DNA of 64,000 nucleotides. Source: Acinetobacter tibetensis. Lineage in GTDB: Bacteria > Pseudomonadota > Gammaproteobacteria > Pseudomonadales > Moraxellaceae. Both the position numbers and the translations under genes were made by a program. Location of the stretch: positions 1,302,001-1,366,000 of the forward strand of contig NZ_CP098732.1 of assembly GCF_023824315.1 (NCBI RefSeq), given 5' to 3'. Positions 27,442-37,373 of this stretch are shown piece after piece. The notes under the pieces were generated by a model. That model was not told where the DNA came from. It made no database searches and was given only the letters and a program-made list of their open reading frames with translations. Every line of letters begins with the position of its first letter. The first letter of the stretch is position 1.

Positions 27442-27819
27442 ATGCTAATCGGCGAGCTATCACAACAAGTTAATTTAAGTCGGGACACGATCCGTTTTTA
27501 TGAAAAGATGGCATTGATTCAGCCTTTAGTACGCAATAATGGCTACAAGGATTATCCTGAACAGACACTGCAACAGTTAAAACTGATCCTGACCGCCAAA
27601 AACCTTGGATTTACACTTACGGAAATAAAGCAAATTATTGATATTATTGGTGAAAATGAGATTCCTGCCACGCAATTTAATACGATTTTACAAGAAAAGT
27701 TGGGCATGATTCAGGAGAAGATAATGCAATTGCAACATATGCAAAACATGCTTGAAAATTTGCTGGGGGGTGAACCTTGTCCGTTGAGAAAAGAATGCGA
27801 AGTCAATGGGATTGAATAG
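27442..27819 (+). CDS. MerR family transcriptional regulator
   Basis: A 125-residue regulator with the N-terminal winged helix IGELSQQVNLSRDTIRFYEK, then a helical dimerisation segment, and a tail with CPLRKEC that could sense a metal or thiol stress. I chose the ATG at 27442 because AAGGA lies about 8 nt upstream and the DNA-binding helix begins directly after it. The open frame from 27364 would add 26 non-conserved residues. It is divergent from the SDR gene and probably controls it, as with many MerR/oxidoreductase pairs. Confidence 0.87.
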   Translation: MLIGELSQQVNLSRDTIRFYEKMALIQPLVRNNGYKDYPEQTLQQLKLILTAKNLGFTLTEIKQIIDIIGENEIPATQFNTILQEKLGMIQEKIMQLQHMQNMLENLLGGEPCPLRKECEVNGIE

Positions 27820-28031
27820 TGCTTAAAATGCTTAATTTGAAATGGTTATTTGATTTGGGCTTTATGCATTATAGTTTTCGTACTTTGTGATGTACTTAAA
27901 TATGGCTTCCGATGAGTGTGAATAGCGTTGGTCGTATTTTGATGCTGAATTTTTAAATGAGCAATTGTGTGATGTTATATTTTAGGTTTAAGAAATTTTT
28001 ATAAAAATAAACTTATATAAAATCAATAAAG

Positions 28032-28063
28032 AAAAGGCGCTTATCTTTTGATAAGCGCCTTTT
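28032..28063 (-). terminator. Terminator of tRNA-Gly transcript
   Basis: AAAAGGCGCTTATC (28032-28045) pairs perfectly with GATAAGCGCCTTTT (28050-28063) around TTTT. The 14-bp stem ends with A/T runs on both sides, so it can terminate either strand. It lies 6 nt beyond the tRNA 3' end. Confidence 0.88.
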
Positions 28064-28069
28064 AAATTT

Positions 28070-28145
<76 letters not shown>

Positions 28146-28158
28146 AATATGGGTGTGC

Positions 28159-28186
28159 ATTATAGAGAGTTTAATTCGACTGTCAA
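28159..28186 (-). promoter_or_regulatory. Sigma-70 promoter of tRNA-Gly
   Basis: On the minus strand TTGACA (28186-28181) and TATAAT (28164-28159) are both perfect consensus boxes with a 16-nt spacer, just upstream of the tRNA 5' end. Confidence 0.88.
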
Positions 28187-28209
28187 CTCTTTATAATGCA
28201 ATTGCTGAA

Positions 28210-29631
28210 TTAATCAGCACGACGCCATACAGTACCTTGACGTGTATCTTCCAAAACCACACCTTGATCTAATAGTGATTGACGAATGCCATCGGCTTTT
28301 GCGAAATCCTTAGCTTTCTTTGCATCTTGACGTTGTTGAATAAGGTCTTCAATGTCAGTTTCAGACAAGCCTAAAGCTTCTTGCCCAATATCTGACTTTA
28401 AAAACTCTTCTACGTCATGCTGTACCAGACCTAGAATATTGGTCAAATGGCGCAACGTTGAATAATAAACCGCTGCTTGTTCAGCATTTTCTTCTTTGAC
28501 TGAACGATTCAGCTCTTTGTTAATTTCAAACAACACAGCAATTGCTTCGGCAGTATTAAAGTCATCACGCATTGCAGCATTAAAACGTTCAACTAGGTTG
28601 TCATCTAATTGTTCCACGATATTCGTGCCGTAGACTTGTTGGTAGGCTTTAAATGAATGATAGAAGCGACTTAATGTGGTTTTAGCTTCTTTTAATGCAA
28701 CATCCGAGAAGTTCACAGGGCTGCGATAGTGTGAAGACACAATAAAGTAACGAATGACTTCAGGATGGAATTTATCCATTACATCACGGATGGTGAAGAA
28801 GTTGCCTAAAGACTTCGACATTTTTTCGCCATCAACGTTAATAAAGCCCACATGCATCCAATAATTCACATATTGTTCGCCTGTTGATGCTTCACTTTGT
28901 GCAATTTCATTTTCATGATGTGGGAACATGAGGTCTGAACCACCACCATGAATGTCAAAATGGTTGCCTAGGCAGCACGTCGACATTGCAGAACATTCAA
29001 TATGCCAACCTGGACGGCCATTGCCCCAAGGCGAAGCCCAAGCTGGCTCATTTTCTTTGGCATGTTTCCAGAGTACGAAGTCGAAAGGATGTTTTTTCTC
29101 AACTTCCACATCAACACGGTCCGATGCACCTGCTTGCATATCTTCCAATTTACGACCTGAAAGGCGACCATATTTGGCAAATTTTTCTACTTGAAAATAG
29201 ACATCGCCATTATTTGCAGGGTAGGCAGTGCCTTTGTCGACCAAATTGCCAATCATGCTTTGCATTTGGTCAATATATTCTGTCGCGCGGGGTGCTTCAT
29301 CTGGGTGTAAGCAGCCTAAATTTTCCGCGTCTTCATTCATGGCTTGAATAAAGCGATCGGTGAGTGCGGTAATACTTTCGCCATTTTCATTGGCGCGTTT
29401 AATAATTTTGTCATCAATATCGGTAATGTTACGAACGTACTTGACGTTCCAGCCCTGACTGCGCAAAAAACGAATAATATAGTCGAATGCAACCATCACA
29501 CGTGCGTGTCCGATATGACAGTAGTCGTACACGGTCATGCCGCAGACATACATATCGATATGACCTTCTTTACGTGGTACAAATTCTACTTTTTTACGTT
29601 GCTCTGAATTGTAAAGAACAAAAGGTTGCAT
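28210..29631 (-). CDS. cysS: Cysteinyl-tRNA synthetase
   Basis: A 473-residue class I aminoacyl-tRNA synthetase that charges tRNA-Cys. It has the HIGH motif (HIGHARV), the KMSKS motif (KMSKSLGNF near residue 265), zinc ligands in VCGMTVYD and CSAMS with the [10 protein letters not shown] segment, and a helical anticodon-binding end. I chose the ATG at 29631, giving [11 protein letters not shown]. The open frame extends 8 codons further to a TTG at 29655 without a better ribosome site. It is divergent from kdsD. Confidence 0.96.
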   Translation of the reverse strand: MQPFVLYNSEQRKKVEFVPRKEGHIDMYVCGMTVYDYCHIGHARVMVAFDYIIRFLRSQGWNVKYVRNITDIDDKIIKRANENGESITALTDRFIQAMNEDAENLGCLHPDEAPRATEYIDQMQSMIGNLVDKGTAYPANNGDVYFQVEKFAKYGRLSGRKLEDMQAGASDRVDVEVEKKHPFDFVLWKHAKENEPAWASPWGNGRPGWHIECSAMSTCCLGNHFDIHGGGSDLMFPHHENEIAQSEASTGEQYVNYWMHVGFINVDGEKMSKSLGNFFTIRDVMDKFHPEVIRYFIVSSHYRSPVNFSDVALKEAKTTLSRFYHSFKAYQQVYGTNIVEQLDDNLVERFNAAMRDDFNTAEAIAVLFEINKELNRSVKEENAEQAAVYYSTLRHLTNILGLVQHDVEEFLKSDIGQEALGLSETDIEDLIQQRQDAKKAKDFAKADGIRQSLLDQGVVLEDTRQGTVWRRAD

Positions 29632-29886
29632 AGGGCTTACATATTGCGATAACAAAAAGATTTCTCATCATAACGTAAGGTCCATGATTCACAAAGTTTT
29701 ATACGTTATTTTTATAAGCAAGTGAAAAGTTATACATTTAGAAACGTTGCATTTGCATAGATATGATAAAATTGCGAAAATTATTTTTTACTTGAGACTG
29801 GGGTTGATCATTATTTAAATAATGATGAATTGCCCTGAAATCAACTCTTATCGAGTTTAAGGTTGCCAACGTTGAATTTACAAACC

Positions 29887-30864
29887 ATGCCGAATCCAAT
29901 CGATTTTCAGAAAGCCGCATTAGAAACTTTGCGCATTGAAGAACAAGCTTTAGGTGTATTAGCAACGCAAATAGATGAGCGTTTTAGTTATGCCTGCGAA
30001 ATTATCTTGCAGTGTAAAGGACGCTTAGTGGTAACAGGCATGGGTAAATCAGGGCATATTGGTCGTAAAATGGCGGCTACATTTGCTTCTACAGGTACAC
30101 CTTCATTCTTCATGCATCCTGGCGAAGCAGGACATGGCGATTTAGGCATGTTGGTTCGTGGTGATGTACTCATAGCAATTTCAAACTCAGGTAAGAGTGA
30201 TGAAATTATGATGTTGATGCCGTTAATTAAGCACTTAGAAGTGCCTTTAATTACCATCAGTGCTGATGATACAGGCCCAATGCCACAAAATGCCGATGTC
30301 GCACTTACTTTAGGCAATATTCAAGAGGCTTGCCCATTAGGTCTTGCCCCAACCTCAAGTACCACTGCGACATTGGCTCTGGGTGATGCATTGGCGGTGG
30401 CTTTATTAGATGCACGTGGTTTTACTGCGGATGATTTTGCACGTTCGCACCCCGCTGGAGCTTTAGGTAAGCGCCTGTTATTACATGTAAAACACCTAAT
30501 GCATACGGGTACAGACCTGCCGAAAGTTGCACCTGAAACTCCAATGAATAAAGTGTTATACGAAATTTCAAATAAGCGTTTGGGTTTAACCACGGTTGTA
30601 GATAGCGAAGATCGTTTATTGGGAATTTTCACCGATGGTGATTTACGCCGTTTAATCGATAAGCAGCAAGGTTTTGATGTGAACTTACCAGTTTCAGAAG
30701 TGATGATTCAAAACCCAGCAACCATTTCTCAAGAAGCACGTGCAGTAAAGGCTTTAGAAAAATTACGTGACAAAAAAATCAATCAATTTGTAGTTGTTGA
30801 TGATGCCAATAAAGTCATTGGTGTGATTAGCATGCATGACTTAATTCAAGCAGGGGTAAATTAA
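29887..30864 (+). CDS. kdsD: D-arabinose 5-phosphate isomerase
   Basis: A 325-residue cytoplasmic enzyme that converts ribulose 5-phosphate to arabinose 5-phosphate for Kdo synthesis in lipopolysaccharide. The SIS domain has VTGMGKSGHIGRKMAATFAS and the PLGLAPTSSTTATL loop, and two CBS domains occupy about residues 205-325. The start is not certain: upstream in-frame TTG codons at 29863 and 29872 are possible, the latter with AAGG about 9 nt before it. It heads the kdsD-kdsC-lptC-lptA-lptB operon, with kdsC 3 nt downstream. Confidence 0.94.
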   Translation: MPNPIDFQKAALETLRIEEQALGVLATQIDERFSYACEIILQCKGRLVVTGMGKSGHIGRKMAATFASTGTPSFFMHPGEAGHGDLGMLVRGDVLIAISNSGKSDEIMMLMPLIKHLEVPLITISADDTGPMPQNADVALTLGNIQEACPLGLAPTSSTTATLALGDALAVALLDARGFTADDFARSHPAGALGKRLLLHVKHLMHTGTDLPKVAPETPMNKVLYEISNKRLGLTTVVDSEDRLLGIFTDGDLRRLIDKQQGFDVNLPVSEVMIQNPATISQEARAVKALEKLRDKKINQFVVVDDANKVIGVISMHDLIQAGVN

Positions 30865-30867
30865 TCC

Positions 30868-31407
30868 ATGGCATCTTATGTTTTATTAGAACAAGCACGT
30901 CATATTCAAGCGCTCGTATTAGATGTCGATGGTATTTTAAGTGATGGTTTTGTGACTTTAACCAATTCAGGGGATGAAATTAAATCCTTTGATATTCGTG
31001 ATGGTTTAGGCATGAAGTTGGTACAAAAGTCTGGTATGAAAGTGATTATTATTACTGGTCGTAAAAGTAATATTGTAGAAAAGCGTATGTCAGATTTAGG
31101 TGTAGACTTAGTTTTTCAAGGGCGTGAAGATAAAGGTGTGGCTTTGCGTGAAGCGTGTGCTCAACTCAACCTTTCACCAGATGATTGTTTATATATGGGT
31201 GATGACTGGCCTGATCTTTCAGCTTTTGCTATTGCAGGAATGAAAGTAACGGTACCGAATGGTCATGTTGAAGTTCGTCGTCGCGCTGATTTAGTCACAC
31301 AAGCGATGGGTGGTCGTGGTGCAGTACGTGAAGTTTGCGACATGCTGCTGATGGCAAAAGGGACTTACCAAGAGCTACTTGAAAAATTTATTACAATCCC
31401 GCATTAA
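30868..31407 (+). CDS. kdsC: 3-deoxy-D-manno-octulosonate 8-phosphate phosphatase
   Basis: A 179-residue HAD-superfamily phosphatase without cap domain that releases phosphate from Kdo 8-phosphate. The nucleophile motif is LDVDGIL, the second motif is IITGRKS and the metal-binding motif is YMGDDWPDL. The length is standard for the tetrameric C0-type KdsC. It follows kdsD after 3 nt. Confidence 0.95.
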   Translation: MASYVLLEQARHIQALVLDVDGILSDGFVTLTNSGDEIKSFDIRDGLGMKLVQKSGMKVIIITGRKSNIVEKRMSDLGVDLVFQGREDKGVALREACAQLNLSPDDCLYMGDDWPDLSAFAIAGMKVTVPNGHVEVRRRADLVTQAMGGRGAVREVCDMLLMAKGTYQELLEKFITIPH

Positions 31408-31451
31408 TGTTTATATACGTACATAATTGTTTTTAGTGAAGAACCACACTT

Positions 31452-32006
31452 ATGGATACCAAAGTTTTATATATCACGGCGATTGCAATTGCTGCTGTAA
31501 GTGGTGGTTATTACTATTACAGTGGTAAAGGGAATAAATTAGAAACAGCATCTGCGCGAAGTATGACGTATTCCGCAGAAAAAATTAATTTAACCCAAAC
31601 CGATGATGCTGGGAATTTATATATTCGTGCTCAAATTGATCGACTTGAACAGGATATGCAAAAACAAACCACTAAACTCGAGAACTTGAATGCTTCAATG
31701 TATAAAGATGGCGCTGTAAATGCGACTTTTTTTGCTAAGCAAGCCAACGGTTATGAAGACAATAAAAAAGTTGTTTTGTCTCAACAGGTTGTTGCTACCA
31801 AGTTTTTAGATCAAGGGCAGGGGAAAATGCAGTTTTTAACTGATGAGCTGACGGCATTCCCGCAAACCCGTGTAATAGAAACAAACCATCAAGTGACTGT
31901 ACAATCGCCACAAGCAGAGTTTGTCAGTCAGGGATTGAAAGCCAATTTAAATGATGGTCAATACGAATTTTTTAATATTCGAGGAAAGTATGAACCAAAA
32001 TCTTAA
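31452..32006 (+). CDS. lptC: LPS export bitopic protein LptC
   Basis: A 184-residue inner-membrane protein with one N-terminal membrane segment (about residues 5-22) and a periplasmic beta-jellyroll that receives lipopolysaccharide from LptB2FG and hands it to LptA. The family is poorly conserved, but ATKFLDQGQGKMQFLTDEL and the repeating beta-strand pattern fit, and the position between kdsC and lptA is diagnostic. It overlaps lptA by 17 nt. Confidence 0.88.
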   Translation: MDTKVLYITAIAIAAVSGGYYYYSGKGNKLETASARSMTYSAEKINLTQTDDAGNLYIRAQIDRLEQDMQKQTTKLENLNASMYKDGAVNATFFAKQANGYEDNKKVVLSQQVVATKFLDQGQGKMQFLTDELTAFPQTRVIETNHQVTVQSPQAEFVSQGLKANLNDGQYEFFNIRGKYEPKS

Positions 32007-32556
32007 GTTTCAAGCTTATAAAGCTTTCCTTAAAAAAGCAGTTGTACTCAGTATAGGAATTGTTGCGGCATCTAGTGCTTTTGCAATTCCTTCAGATCGC
32101 AATCAGCCAATTTCTTTGGTGGCAGACCGTGCGACTTTTAACGAAAAAACTGGGGTAACGACTTACTCTGGCAATGTGATTATTGAACAAGGCACCATGC
32201 GTTTACAAGCAAACTCAATTGTTGCCAATCTGAATCAGAAAAAAGAGATCAGTACAATCACAGCAACAGGTGGGCCTGCACGTTTTCAGCAGCAATTAGA
32301 TGCCAATAAAGGCTTAGCAAAAGGTCAAGCGCAGAAAATTATTTATAATGCTGGTACAGGTATTATTACCATGTCTGGTGGTGCGTTATTAGAGCAAGAT
32401 GGTGCGAGTATTCGTGGTAACACATTAAAATACAGCATGAATAAGGGTGATATTGAAGCGACAGGAACACCAAATAGCACAGGTTCATCGTCTGGTCGTG
32501 TACAAATTGTGATTCCGCCTTCAAGTACTAAATCCTTCCCAGGAGCACGTGATTAA
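31990..32556 (+). CDS. lptA: LPS export periplasmic bridge protein LptA
   Basis: A 188-residue periplasmic protein with a signal peptide (hydrophobic core about residues 15-30, cleavage after SSAFA) and the OstA-like beta-jellyroll, seen as [19 protein letters not shown], then [21 protein letters not shown] and [11 protein letters not shown]. It forms the bridge carrying LPS across the periplasm. The ATG at 31990 has GAGGAAAG just upstream and is preferred over the in-frame start at 31951 inside lptC. It overlaps the lptB start by one base. Confidence 0.93.
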   Translation: MNQNLKFQAYKAFLKKAVVLSIGIVAASSAFAIPSDRNQPISLVADRATFNEKTGVTTYSGNVIIEQGTMRLQANSIVANLNQKKEISTITATGGPARFQQQLDANKGLAKGQAQKIIYNAGTGIITMSGGALLEQDGASIRGNTLKYSMNKGDIEATGTPNSTGSSSGRVQIVIPPSSTKSFPGARD

Positions 32557-33302
32557 TGGATCAGGTTGAGACTGCGACACAAACCCTTTGTATTAAGCAC
32601 CTTGCGAAGAACTATAGTAAACGTTGGGTCGTAAAAGACGTTTCCTTTAGTATGCAAAGTGGACAAATTGTAGGTTTACTGGGTCCGAATGGCGCGGGTA
32701 AAACAACCAGTTTCTATATGGTGGTTGGATTGGTGCGTATGGATAAAGGCGAGATCCATCTGGATGATTTAGATATGTCCGACCTTGCCATGCATGAACG
32801 TGCGCGTAAAGGAATTGGTTATTTACCGCAAGAAGCCTCTATTTTTAGAAAATTGACGATTTCTGAAAATATTATGGCAATTTTAGAAACCCGCAAAGAT
32901 CTAAATAAGCAACAACGACAACAACGTTTAACCGATTTATTGGCGGATTTTAAAATTACCCATATTAAAGACTCATTAGGCATGAGTGTTTCGGGTGGTG
33001 AGCGCCGTCGTGCTGAAATCGCCCGTGCCTTAGCTGCAGATCCTAAATTTATGCTGTTAGATGAGCCATTTGCAGGGGTCGATCCAATTTCTGTAAATGA
33101 CATTAAAGACATTATTCGTACACTCAAAGATCGTGGCATTGGGGTATTAATTACGGATCATAACGTGCGTGACACATTGGCGATTTGTGAGCGTGCTTAT
33201 ATTGTCAGTGAAGGGTCAGTTATTGCTGAGGGGACACCGCAAGAAATTTTAGAAAATGAAACAGTTCGTCAGGTGTATTTAGGCGAAGATTTCATGGTTT
33301 AA
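32556..33302 (+). CDS. lptB: LPS export ABC transporter ATPase LptB
   Basis: A 248-residue ATPase that powers LPS extraction with LptF and LptG. It has Walker [10 protein letters not shown], the Q-loop [12 protein letters not shown], signature VSGGERRR, Walker [13 protein letters not shown] and the H-loop ITDHNV. Its ATG overlaps the lptA stop. A clear terminator follows at 33331-33357, ending the operon. lptF and lptG are not adjacent, which is usual. Confidence 0.96.
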   Translation: MDQVETATQTLCIKHLAKNYSKRWVVKDVSFSMQSGQIVGLLGPNGAGKTTSFYMVVGLVRMDKGEIHLDDLDMSDLAMHERARKGIGYLPQEASIFRKLTISENIMAILETRKDLNKQQRQQRLTDLLADFKITHIKDSLGMSVSGGERRRAEIARALAADPKFMLLDEPFAGVDPISVNDIKDIIRTLKDRGIGVLITDHNVRDTLAICERAYIVSEGSVIAEGTPQEILENETVRQVYLGEDFMV

Positions 33303-33330
33303 GCTTAAACGCTGAATAATCTTTAAGATA

Positions 33331-33357
33331 AAACCTCCATATATATGGAGGTTTTTT
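33331..33357 (+). terminator. Terminator of kdsD-lptB operon
   Basis: AAACCTCCAT (33331-33340) pairs perfectly with ATGGAGGTTT (33345-33354) around ATAT, followed by T residues. Confidence 0.88.
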
Positions 33358-33427
33358 ATTACCCTTGGTTTAAGTTGCTTATTGAAACACGTTACAATTA
33401 TTCTATTCCTGTTAGTTATCTTTGAAT

Positions 33428-34024
33428 ATGCCATTCACTATCGCAGCCCAAGTCAGTTATGAAGAAGAAATAAAGAAAAGCCGTTTTCAAGCGATAGCTG
33501 TTCCTGTCGAAAATGAAGAGGCTGTAAAAACGTTTCTTGAAGCAAACAAAGACATCACGACGACCCATCAATGTTGGGCATGGAAGATTGGACATCAGGT
33601 TCGGTTTAATGATGATGGTGAGCCCTCTGGCACGGCTGGGCGCCCTATATTGGCAACCATAGAAGGCAATGAGCTGACGAATGTACTGGTGCTCGTGAAC
33701 CGTTGGTATGGCGGGGTGAAATTGGGTACAGGCGGTTTGGTACGTGCCTATGGCGGTAGTGCGGGACAATGTCTACTTTTAGCAGAGAAAATTGAATTAA
33801 TCGAAAAGAAAATGGCACATTTTAGTTGTCAGTTTTCGGAGTGGTCGATTTTTCAATATGAAATGCAACAGCAGGGAATTGACTTTCAAGAGCAATACAC
33901 AGCAGATGGTGTTGTTGTCGAGTTACAGTTGCAAGTCCATCAAATTCCAGAATTAGCTGATAAAATTCGTGATGTTACACGTGGTCGTGAACAACTGAAG
34001 TTAGTGGAAGAGCAGCATGACTGA
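33428..34024 (+). CDS. YigZ/IMPACT family protein
   Basis: A 198-residue protein of the YigZ (IMPACT) family. It has YEEEIKKSRFQAIA at the N-terminus, the signature DDGEPSGTAGRPIL, VLVNRWYGGVKLGTGGLVRAYGG, and a small C-terminal ferredoxin-like domain. Eukaryotic IMPACT regulates translation through GCN1. The bacterial role is not settled. The open frame extends two codons upstream to a TTG at 33422. It overlaps the next gene by 8 nt. Confidence 0.88.
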   Translation: MPFTIAAQVSYEEEIKKSRFQAIAVPVENEEAVKTFLEANKDITTTHQCWAWKIGHQVRFNDDGEPSGTAGRPILATIEGNELTNVLVLVNRWYGGVKLGTGGLVRAYGGSAGQCLLLAEKIELIEKKMAHFSCQFSEWSIFQYEMQQQGIDFQEQYTADGVVVELQLQVHQIPELADKIRDVTRGREQLKLVEEQHD

Positions 34025-34634
34025 ACAAGATCCTTTACTTAAATATCGTGAACAGCATAAACACCGACTTAATTATATGCCTTGGCTTTACTGGACTTTA
34101 AAACCGAAACATCGTGCATGGGCGGAACAATGGCAAAATGAATATCAACAATATTTAAGAGAAATTGAAACGGTTGAGATTGGCAAGAACTGTTTTATTT
34201 CGCCATTGGCCCATATTTTTGCAGAGCGTGGACGTACCATCAAAATTGGAGACAATTGCTTTATTGCAGCGGATTGTACTTTGCATGGACCACTCGACAT
34301 TGGCAATGAAGTCGCAATCAATCATCATTGTATTTTGGATGGCGGTCGTGTCGGAATTAAATTGCATGATCAAGTGCGTATAGCCGCCTATAGCCATCTT
34401 TATGCATTTGATCATGGGATGCAGCTCGATCAAGCGATTTATCAGCAACCTGTGCGCTCACAAGGAATTGAAGTTGGGCGTGATGTTTGGTTGGGTGCAC
34501 ATGTGGGCGTCAAGGATGGAGTAAAAATAGGAGATCATGCTATTGTTGGAATGCAGAGTATGGTCACCAAAGATGTCGGTGAAAAAGAAATTGTGGCAGG
34601 TAACCCCGCCCGTTTCATTCGTTACCGTGAATAG
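34017..34634 (+). CDS. Left-handed beta-helix (hexapeptide) acyltransferase
   Basis: A 205-residue protein with hexapeptide repeats across about residues 55-195 (IKIGDNCFIAADC, LDIGNEVAINHHC, IEVGRDVWLGAHVGV, VKIGDHAIVGMQS, VAGNPARF). The ending is typical of O- or N-acetyltransferases acting on sugars or small molecules. A substrate cannot be named. The histidine of the active-site type YAFDHG is visible. It overlaps yigZ by 8 nt and is probably co-transcribed. Confidence 0.82.
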   Translation: MTEQDPLLKYREQHKHRLNYMPWLYWTLKPKHRAWAEQWQNEYQQYLREIETVEIGKNCFISPLAHIFAERGRTIKIGDNCFIAADCTLHGPLDIGNEVAINHHCILDGGRVGIKLHDQVRIAAYSHLYAFDHGMQLDQAIYQQPVRSQGIEVGRDVWLGAHVGVKDGVKIGDHAIVGMQSMVTKDVGEKEIVAGNPARFIRYRE

Positions 34635-34756
34635 AATAATTGTATATTTTTCATCACTCTCGGTTACACAAAAGATGCCAACTCATCACTAGATGTGCTA
34701 AGTTTAGAGACAACAACTAGACCTATAGTCCCCAGAGACTAATTGAGAGGCGAACA

Positions 34757-35599
34757 ATGAAACGGGTAATAGCGTGTATAGATTCTTCTCCCTGCATCAA
34801 TGCTGTCGCAGAAGCAGCGGCTTGGATTGCAAAGCAAACACAACGCGAACTCGTGTTATTACAAGTGCTAGATTACTATCCCGCCAGTTACCATTTAGGT
34901 GAAATTAGCGGGGTAATCGGTTTTGAAAGTAATGCAATGTTACTGAAAGAGCTAGCAGAACTTGAACAAAAACAAAGTCAATTAGCACTAGATTATAGCA
35001 ATAACCTACTCAATCACATTTCTGAAATGGTCAAAGATAAATATGGTTTAGATGCGACCCATATTCAGGAAAAAGGTGACTTTCTAGAACAAAGTTTTCA
35101 TGTACTTAAAGAAGATGATATTGCGGTGATTGGTCGGGTGGGTGAGCGCTCTGCTGAGCGTAACAAACCGATAGGCGGCAATGTTGAAAACTTTATTCGT
35201 GGTGTCAACAGTACTGTACTGACAGTTGGTGAAAAATTTGTTCCACCTACACGATTTATTTTTGCTTATGAATATTCACCGACTTGTATCAAGATGATGC
35301 ACCGAATTGCTCAGAGTGATTTACTGCGCCTATTACAATGTCATTTGCTGTATGTGGGAGATCATCCCGAAATCTTGAATGAGCCTTCACAGTACCTGCG
35401 TGATGCGGGTTTAGATGTCGTGGTGGAATACCGTTATGGTGATGTTTCAGAAAACATCTTGGAATATCAGCGAGAACATGATATTAAATTAGTGGTCATG
35501 GGGGCATTTAGCCACAGTAAAATTCACCAGTTCTTTTTGGGAAGCATTACCACCACCATATTTAGAAATTCAACAGTTCCACTCTTGGTTGCGAAATAA
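34757..35599 (+). CDS. Tandem universal stress protein (UspA family)
   Basis: A 280-residue cytoplasmic protein made of two Usp domains. The first starts MKRVIACIDSSPCINAVAEAA; the second begins near residue 155 (RFIFAYEYSP) and ends with LVVMGAFSHSKIHQFFLGSITTT-type sequence, which matches the ATP-binding G-2x-G-9x-G(S/T) region in the second repeat. Such proteins respond to stress or growth arrest. GAGAGG lies about 7 nt before the ATG. It stands alone. Confidence 0.9.
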   Translation: MKRVIACIDSSPCINAVAEAAAWIAKQTQRELVLLQVLDYYPASYHLGEISGVIGFESNAMLLKELAELEQKQSQLALDYSNNLLNHISEMVKDKYGLDATHIQEKGDFLEQSFHVLKEDDIAVIGRVGERSAERNKPIGGNVENFIRGVNSTVLTVGEKFVPPTRFIFAYEYSPTCIKMMHRIAQSDLLRLLQCHLLYVGDHPEILNEPSQYLRDAGLDVVVEYRYGDVSENILEYQREHDIKLVVMGAFSHSKIHQFFLGSITTTIFRNSTVPLLVAK

Positions 35600-35627
35600 A
35601 GAACTTAGAGTGGATTACGCCGATTTA

Positions 35628-35656
35628 TAGTTATCCGCATTATATGTGGATAACTA
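35628..35656. terminator. Hairpin between converging usp and methyltransferase genes
   Basis: TAGTTATCCGCA (35628-35639) pairs with TGTGGATAACTA (35645-35656), with one G-U pair. There is no strong T run, but the position between convergent genes suggests a transcription end for one or both. Confidence 0.55.
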
Positions 35657-35727
35657 TATGGACAATGTTTATAAGTAATTGTATTTTAAAATAAAAATGC
35701 AATAGAGTGTTTTTTGTGCTTTGTTCG

Positions 35728-36393
35728 CTATTTTACAATCGCAATTGCAAAACCATCATGCCCTTTGCTGCCGACCGTCTGTAGCGCTGTACAAGACAAT
35801 AATCTTGGGTGGTTTTGCAAGCGTGCAAAAGTTTCCCGAATACCTTCAATGCTCGGTTTGTGATTGTCAGGATTCACGATATCACCAGCACGAATCACAT
35901 TATCTAACACAATAATTGTACCTGAGTGAGACAAGTCTAAGCTGAGTTCTAAGTATTCAGGATAGCTTTGTTTGTCGGCATCAATAAAAATAAAGTCAAA
36001 AGGTTCAAAATCAGCGGGCAGGGCTTTAAGTACGTCTGCTGCACGTCCGACTTTCAGTTCAATGGTTTGTGGTAAATTGGCGCGGTCAATATTTTCTTGA
36101 CCCAGTGCGGCATGCGTATCACGTCCTTCAATGGTAAGAATATAGCCATCTTCAGGCAATGCACGGGCCAACCACATGGTGCTGTATGCAGCAAAAGTGC
36201 CGAGTTCAAGGACACGTTTACATTGATTCATTTGAATGAGCATTTGTAACAGCATGCCTTGATTCGGAGCGACAGCTAGATGATCAGGAAAACCTTTTTG
36301 AGCCGTGTTTTCAAGTGTTTGTAACAGAATTGGGTCTTCAGGAATTAAATGTGTATCGATAAAATTATCAATCTCTGACCACATTTCTTGCAT
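35728..36393 (-). CDS. Class I SAM-dependent O-methyltransferase
   Basis: A 221-residue methyltransferase of the catechol/caffeoyl-CoA O-methyltransferase-like family (Methyltransf_3). The SAM site reads RVLELGTFAAYSTMWLA (about residue 60), with IEGRDTHA as the acidic strand, DFIFIDADKQSYPEYLEL as the metal and substrate site, and IIVLDNVIRAGDIV. These enzymes methylate a hydroxyl with a divalent metal. The substrate is unknown. It is monocistronic and converges on the usp gene. Confidence 0.88.
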   Translation of the reverse strand: MQEMWSEIDNFIDTHLIPEDPILLQTLENTAQKGFPDHLAVAPNQGMLLQMLIQMNQCKRVLELGTFAAYSTMWLARALPEDGYILTIEGRDTHAALGQENIDRANLPQTIELKVGRAADVLKALPADFEPFDFIFIDADKQSYPEYLELSLDLSHSGTIIVLDNVIRAGDIVNPDNHKPSIEGIRETFARLQNHPRLLSCTALQTVGSKGHDGFAIAIVK

Positions 36394-36485
36394 AATCTTG
36401 GCGCCTAAATATCGAATCAGTGCATTTTAAACATTTCTAGACAGAGTTCAATTCTCTCTGAATATTAATCACTGAAAATAAAAAA

Positions 36486-36507
36486 ACAGAGGTACGTAGA
36501 CCTCTGT
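36486..36507 (-). terminator. Terminator of M15 peptidase gene
   Basis: ACAGAGGT and ACCTCTGT pair around a 6-nt loop. On the minus strand a T run follows directly. It lies 14 nt beyond the stop codon. Confidence 0.82.
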
Positions 36508-36520
36508 AATGGGATTGGGG

Positions 36521-37237
36521 TTAGTAATTACACATAGATGAGTAACGACTTAAATCTGGACCCCAAGTACGGTAGCCTTGAGTATCAATATGAATTTGTC
36601 CAGAAGCGTACAAGCCTAAGCCCATATTGAGACTTTGACCGTATTGTTCCCAGAACTGGCACAGTTTAAATTTGGTATTTTCAATAAAAGCGTAATCTTC
36701 TGGTTGTGGATATTCAGGGCCAATACGGAAGTCGATGGCTGAATTAAACAAGTGGCGCGAAGAGCTTGCACCACCCGCACATTGGTTGAGCGTTAAGTCG
36801 CGATAAACGGACGTGACTTCAAAGTCGGTTAATACTTTGGATGCTACAAGATATTTAAAAACTTTTAATGTCGGCACCTGATTGGCCCATAATTCACGTG
36901 TCGGAATCATGTATTGAGAGCGTCCACATTTTTGCCAGTCGCGGGCAGTACGTAATAACTCAAAAGTTGGAATAATATTACCAACGCTATTTTTTTCTAG
37001 GAAAACTTCATATTCACGTACGCGTCGCAAGTTATCACTGGCAGCGACCCAACTGTTGTAGGTATACGGAATAATTTTAGGAGGAATTGGGCGTTCAATA
37101 ATGACACGTTCTTTCGGAATAAAAATACGTTTTCCATGAGGTGTGCCTTGCCCAGATTTATAAGGAGATGAACTACATCCGATCATAACCAAAGGGATTA
37201 TACTCAAACTGAGCACACCCTTGAAAAAATGCTTCAT
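36521..37237 (-). CDS. Lipoprotein with M15-type (D-Ala-D-Ala carboxypeptidase-like) peptidase domain
   Basis: A 238-residue predicted lipoprotein with a lipobox in PLVMIGC (cysteine 21). The C-terminal half contains SSSRHLFNSAIDFR (His-x6-Asp, two zinc ligands) and SGQIHIDTQGYRTWG (third histidine), the pattern of peptidase M15 D,D-carboxypeptidases that trim peptidoglycan. It is likely attached to an envelope membrane facing the periplasm. The first 80 residues are proline-rich linker without a domain. Function on peptidoglycan is family-based inference. Confidence 0.8.
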   Translation of the reverse strand: MKHFFKGVLSLSIIPLVMIGCSSSPYKSGQGTPHGKRIFIPKERVIIERPIPPKIIPYTYNSWVAASDNLRRVREYEVFLEKNSVGNIIPTFELLRTARDWQKCGRSQYMIPTRELWANQVPTLKVFKYLVASKVLTDFEVTSVYRDLTLNQCAGGASSSRHLFNSAIDFRIGPEYPQPEDYAFIENTKFKLCQFWEQYGQSLNMGLGLYASGQIHIDTQGYRTWGPDLSRYSSMCNY

Positions 37238-37335
37238 GTATGAAAATCAAATGCTTAGAAATATAGCTGCTTATTTTAATCGAAAAGGGTTATGTAAATT
37301 TGGAAATTTTGCAATCAAATGTGTGCTTTTGGTAT

Positions 37336-37367
37336 AAAAAAAGATCAGCAACTGCTGATCTTTTTTT
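37336..37367 (-). terminator. Bidirectional terminator of fdxA
   Basis: AAAAAAGATCAGC and GCTGATCTTTTTT pair perfectly around AACT, with A/T tracts on both sides, 7 nt past the fdxA stop codon on the minus strand. Confidence 0.9.
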
Positions 37368-37373
37368 AATGGC

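Noticed and set aside
28952..29351. Overlapping plus-strand frames inside cysS
   Set aside because: They lie within a well-identified essential gene on the other strand.
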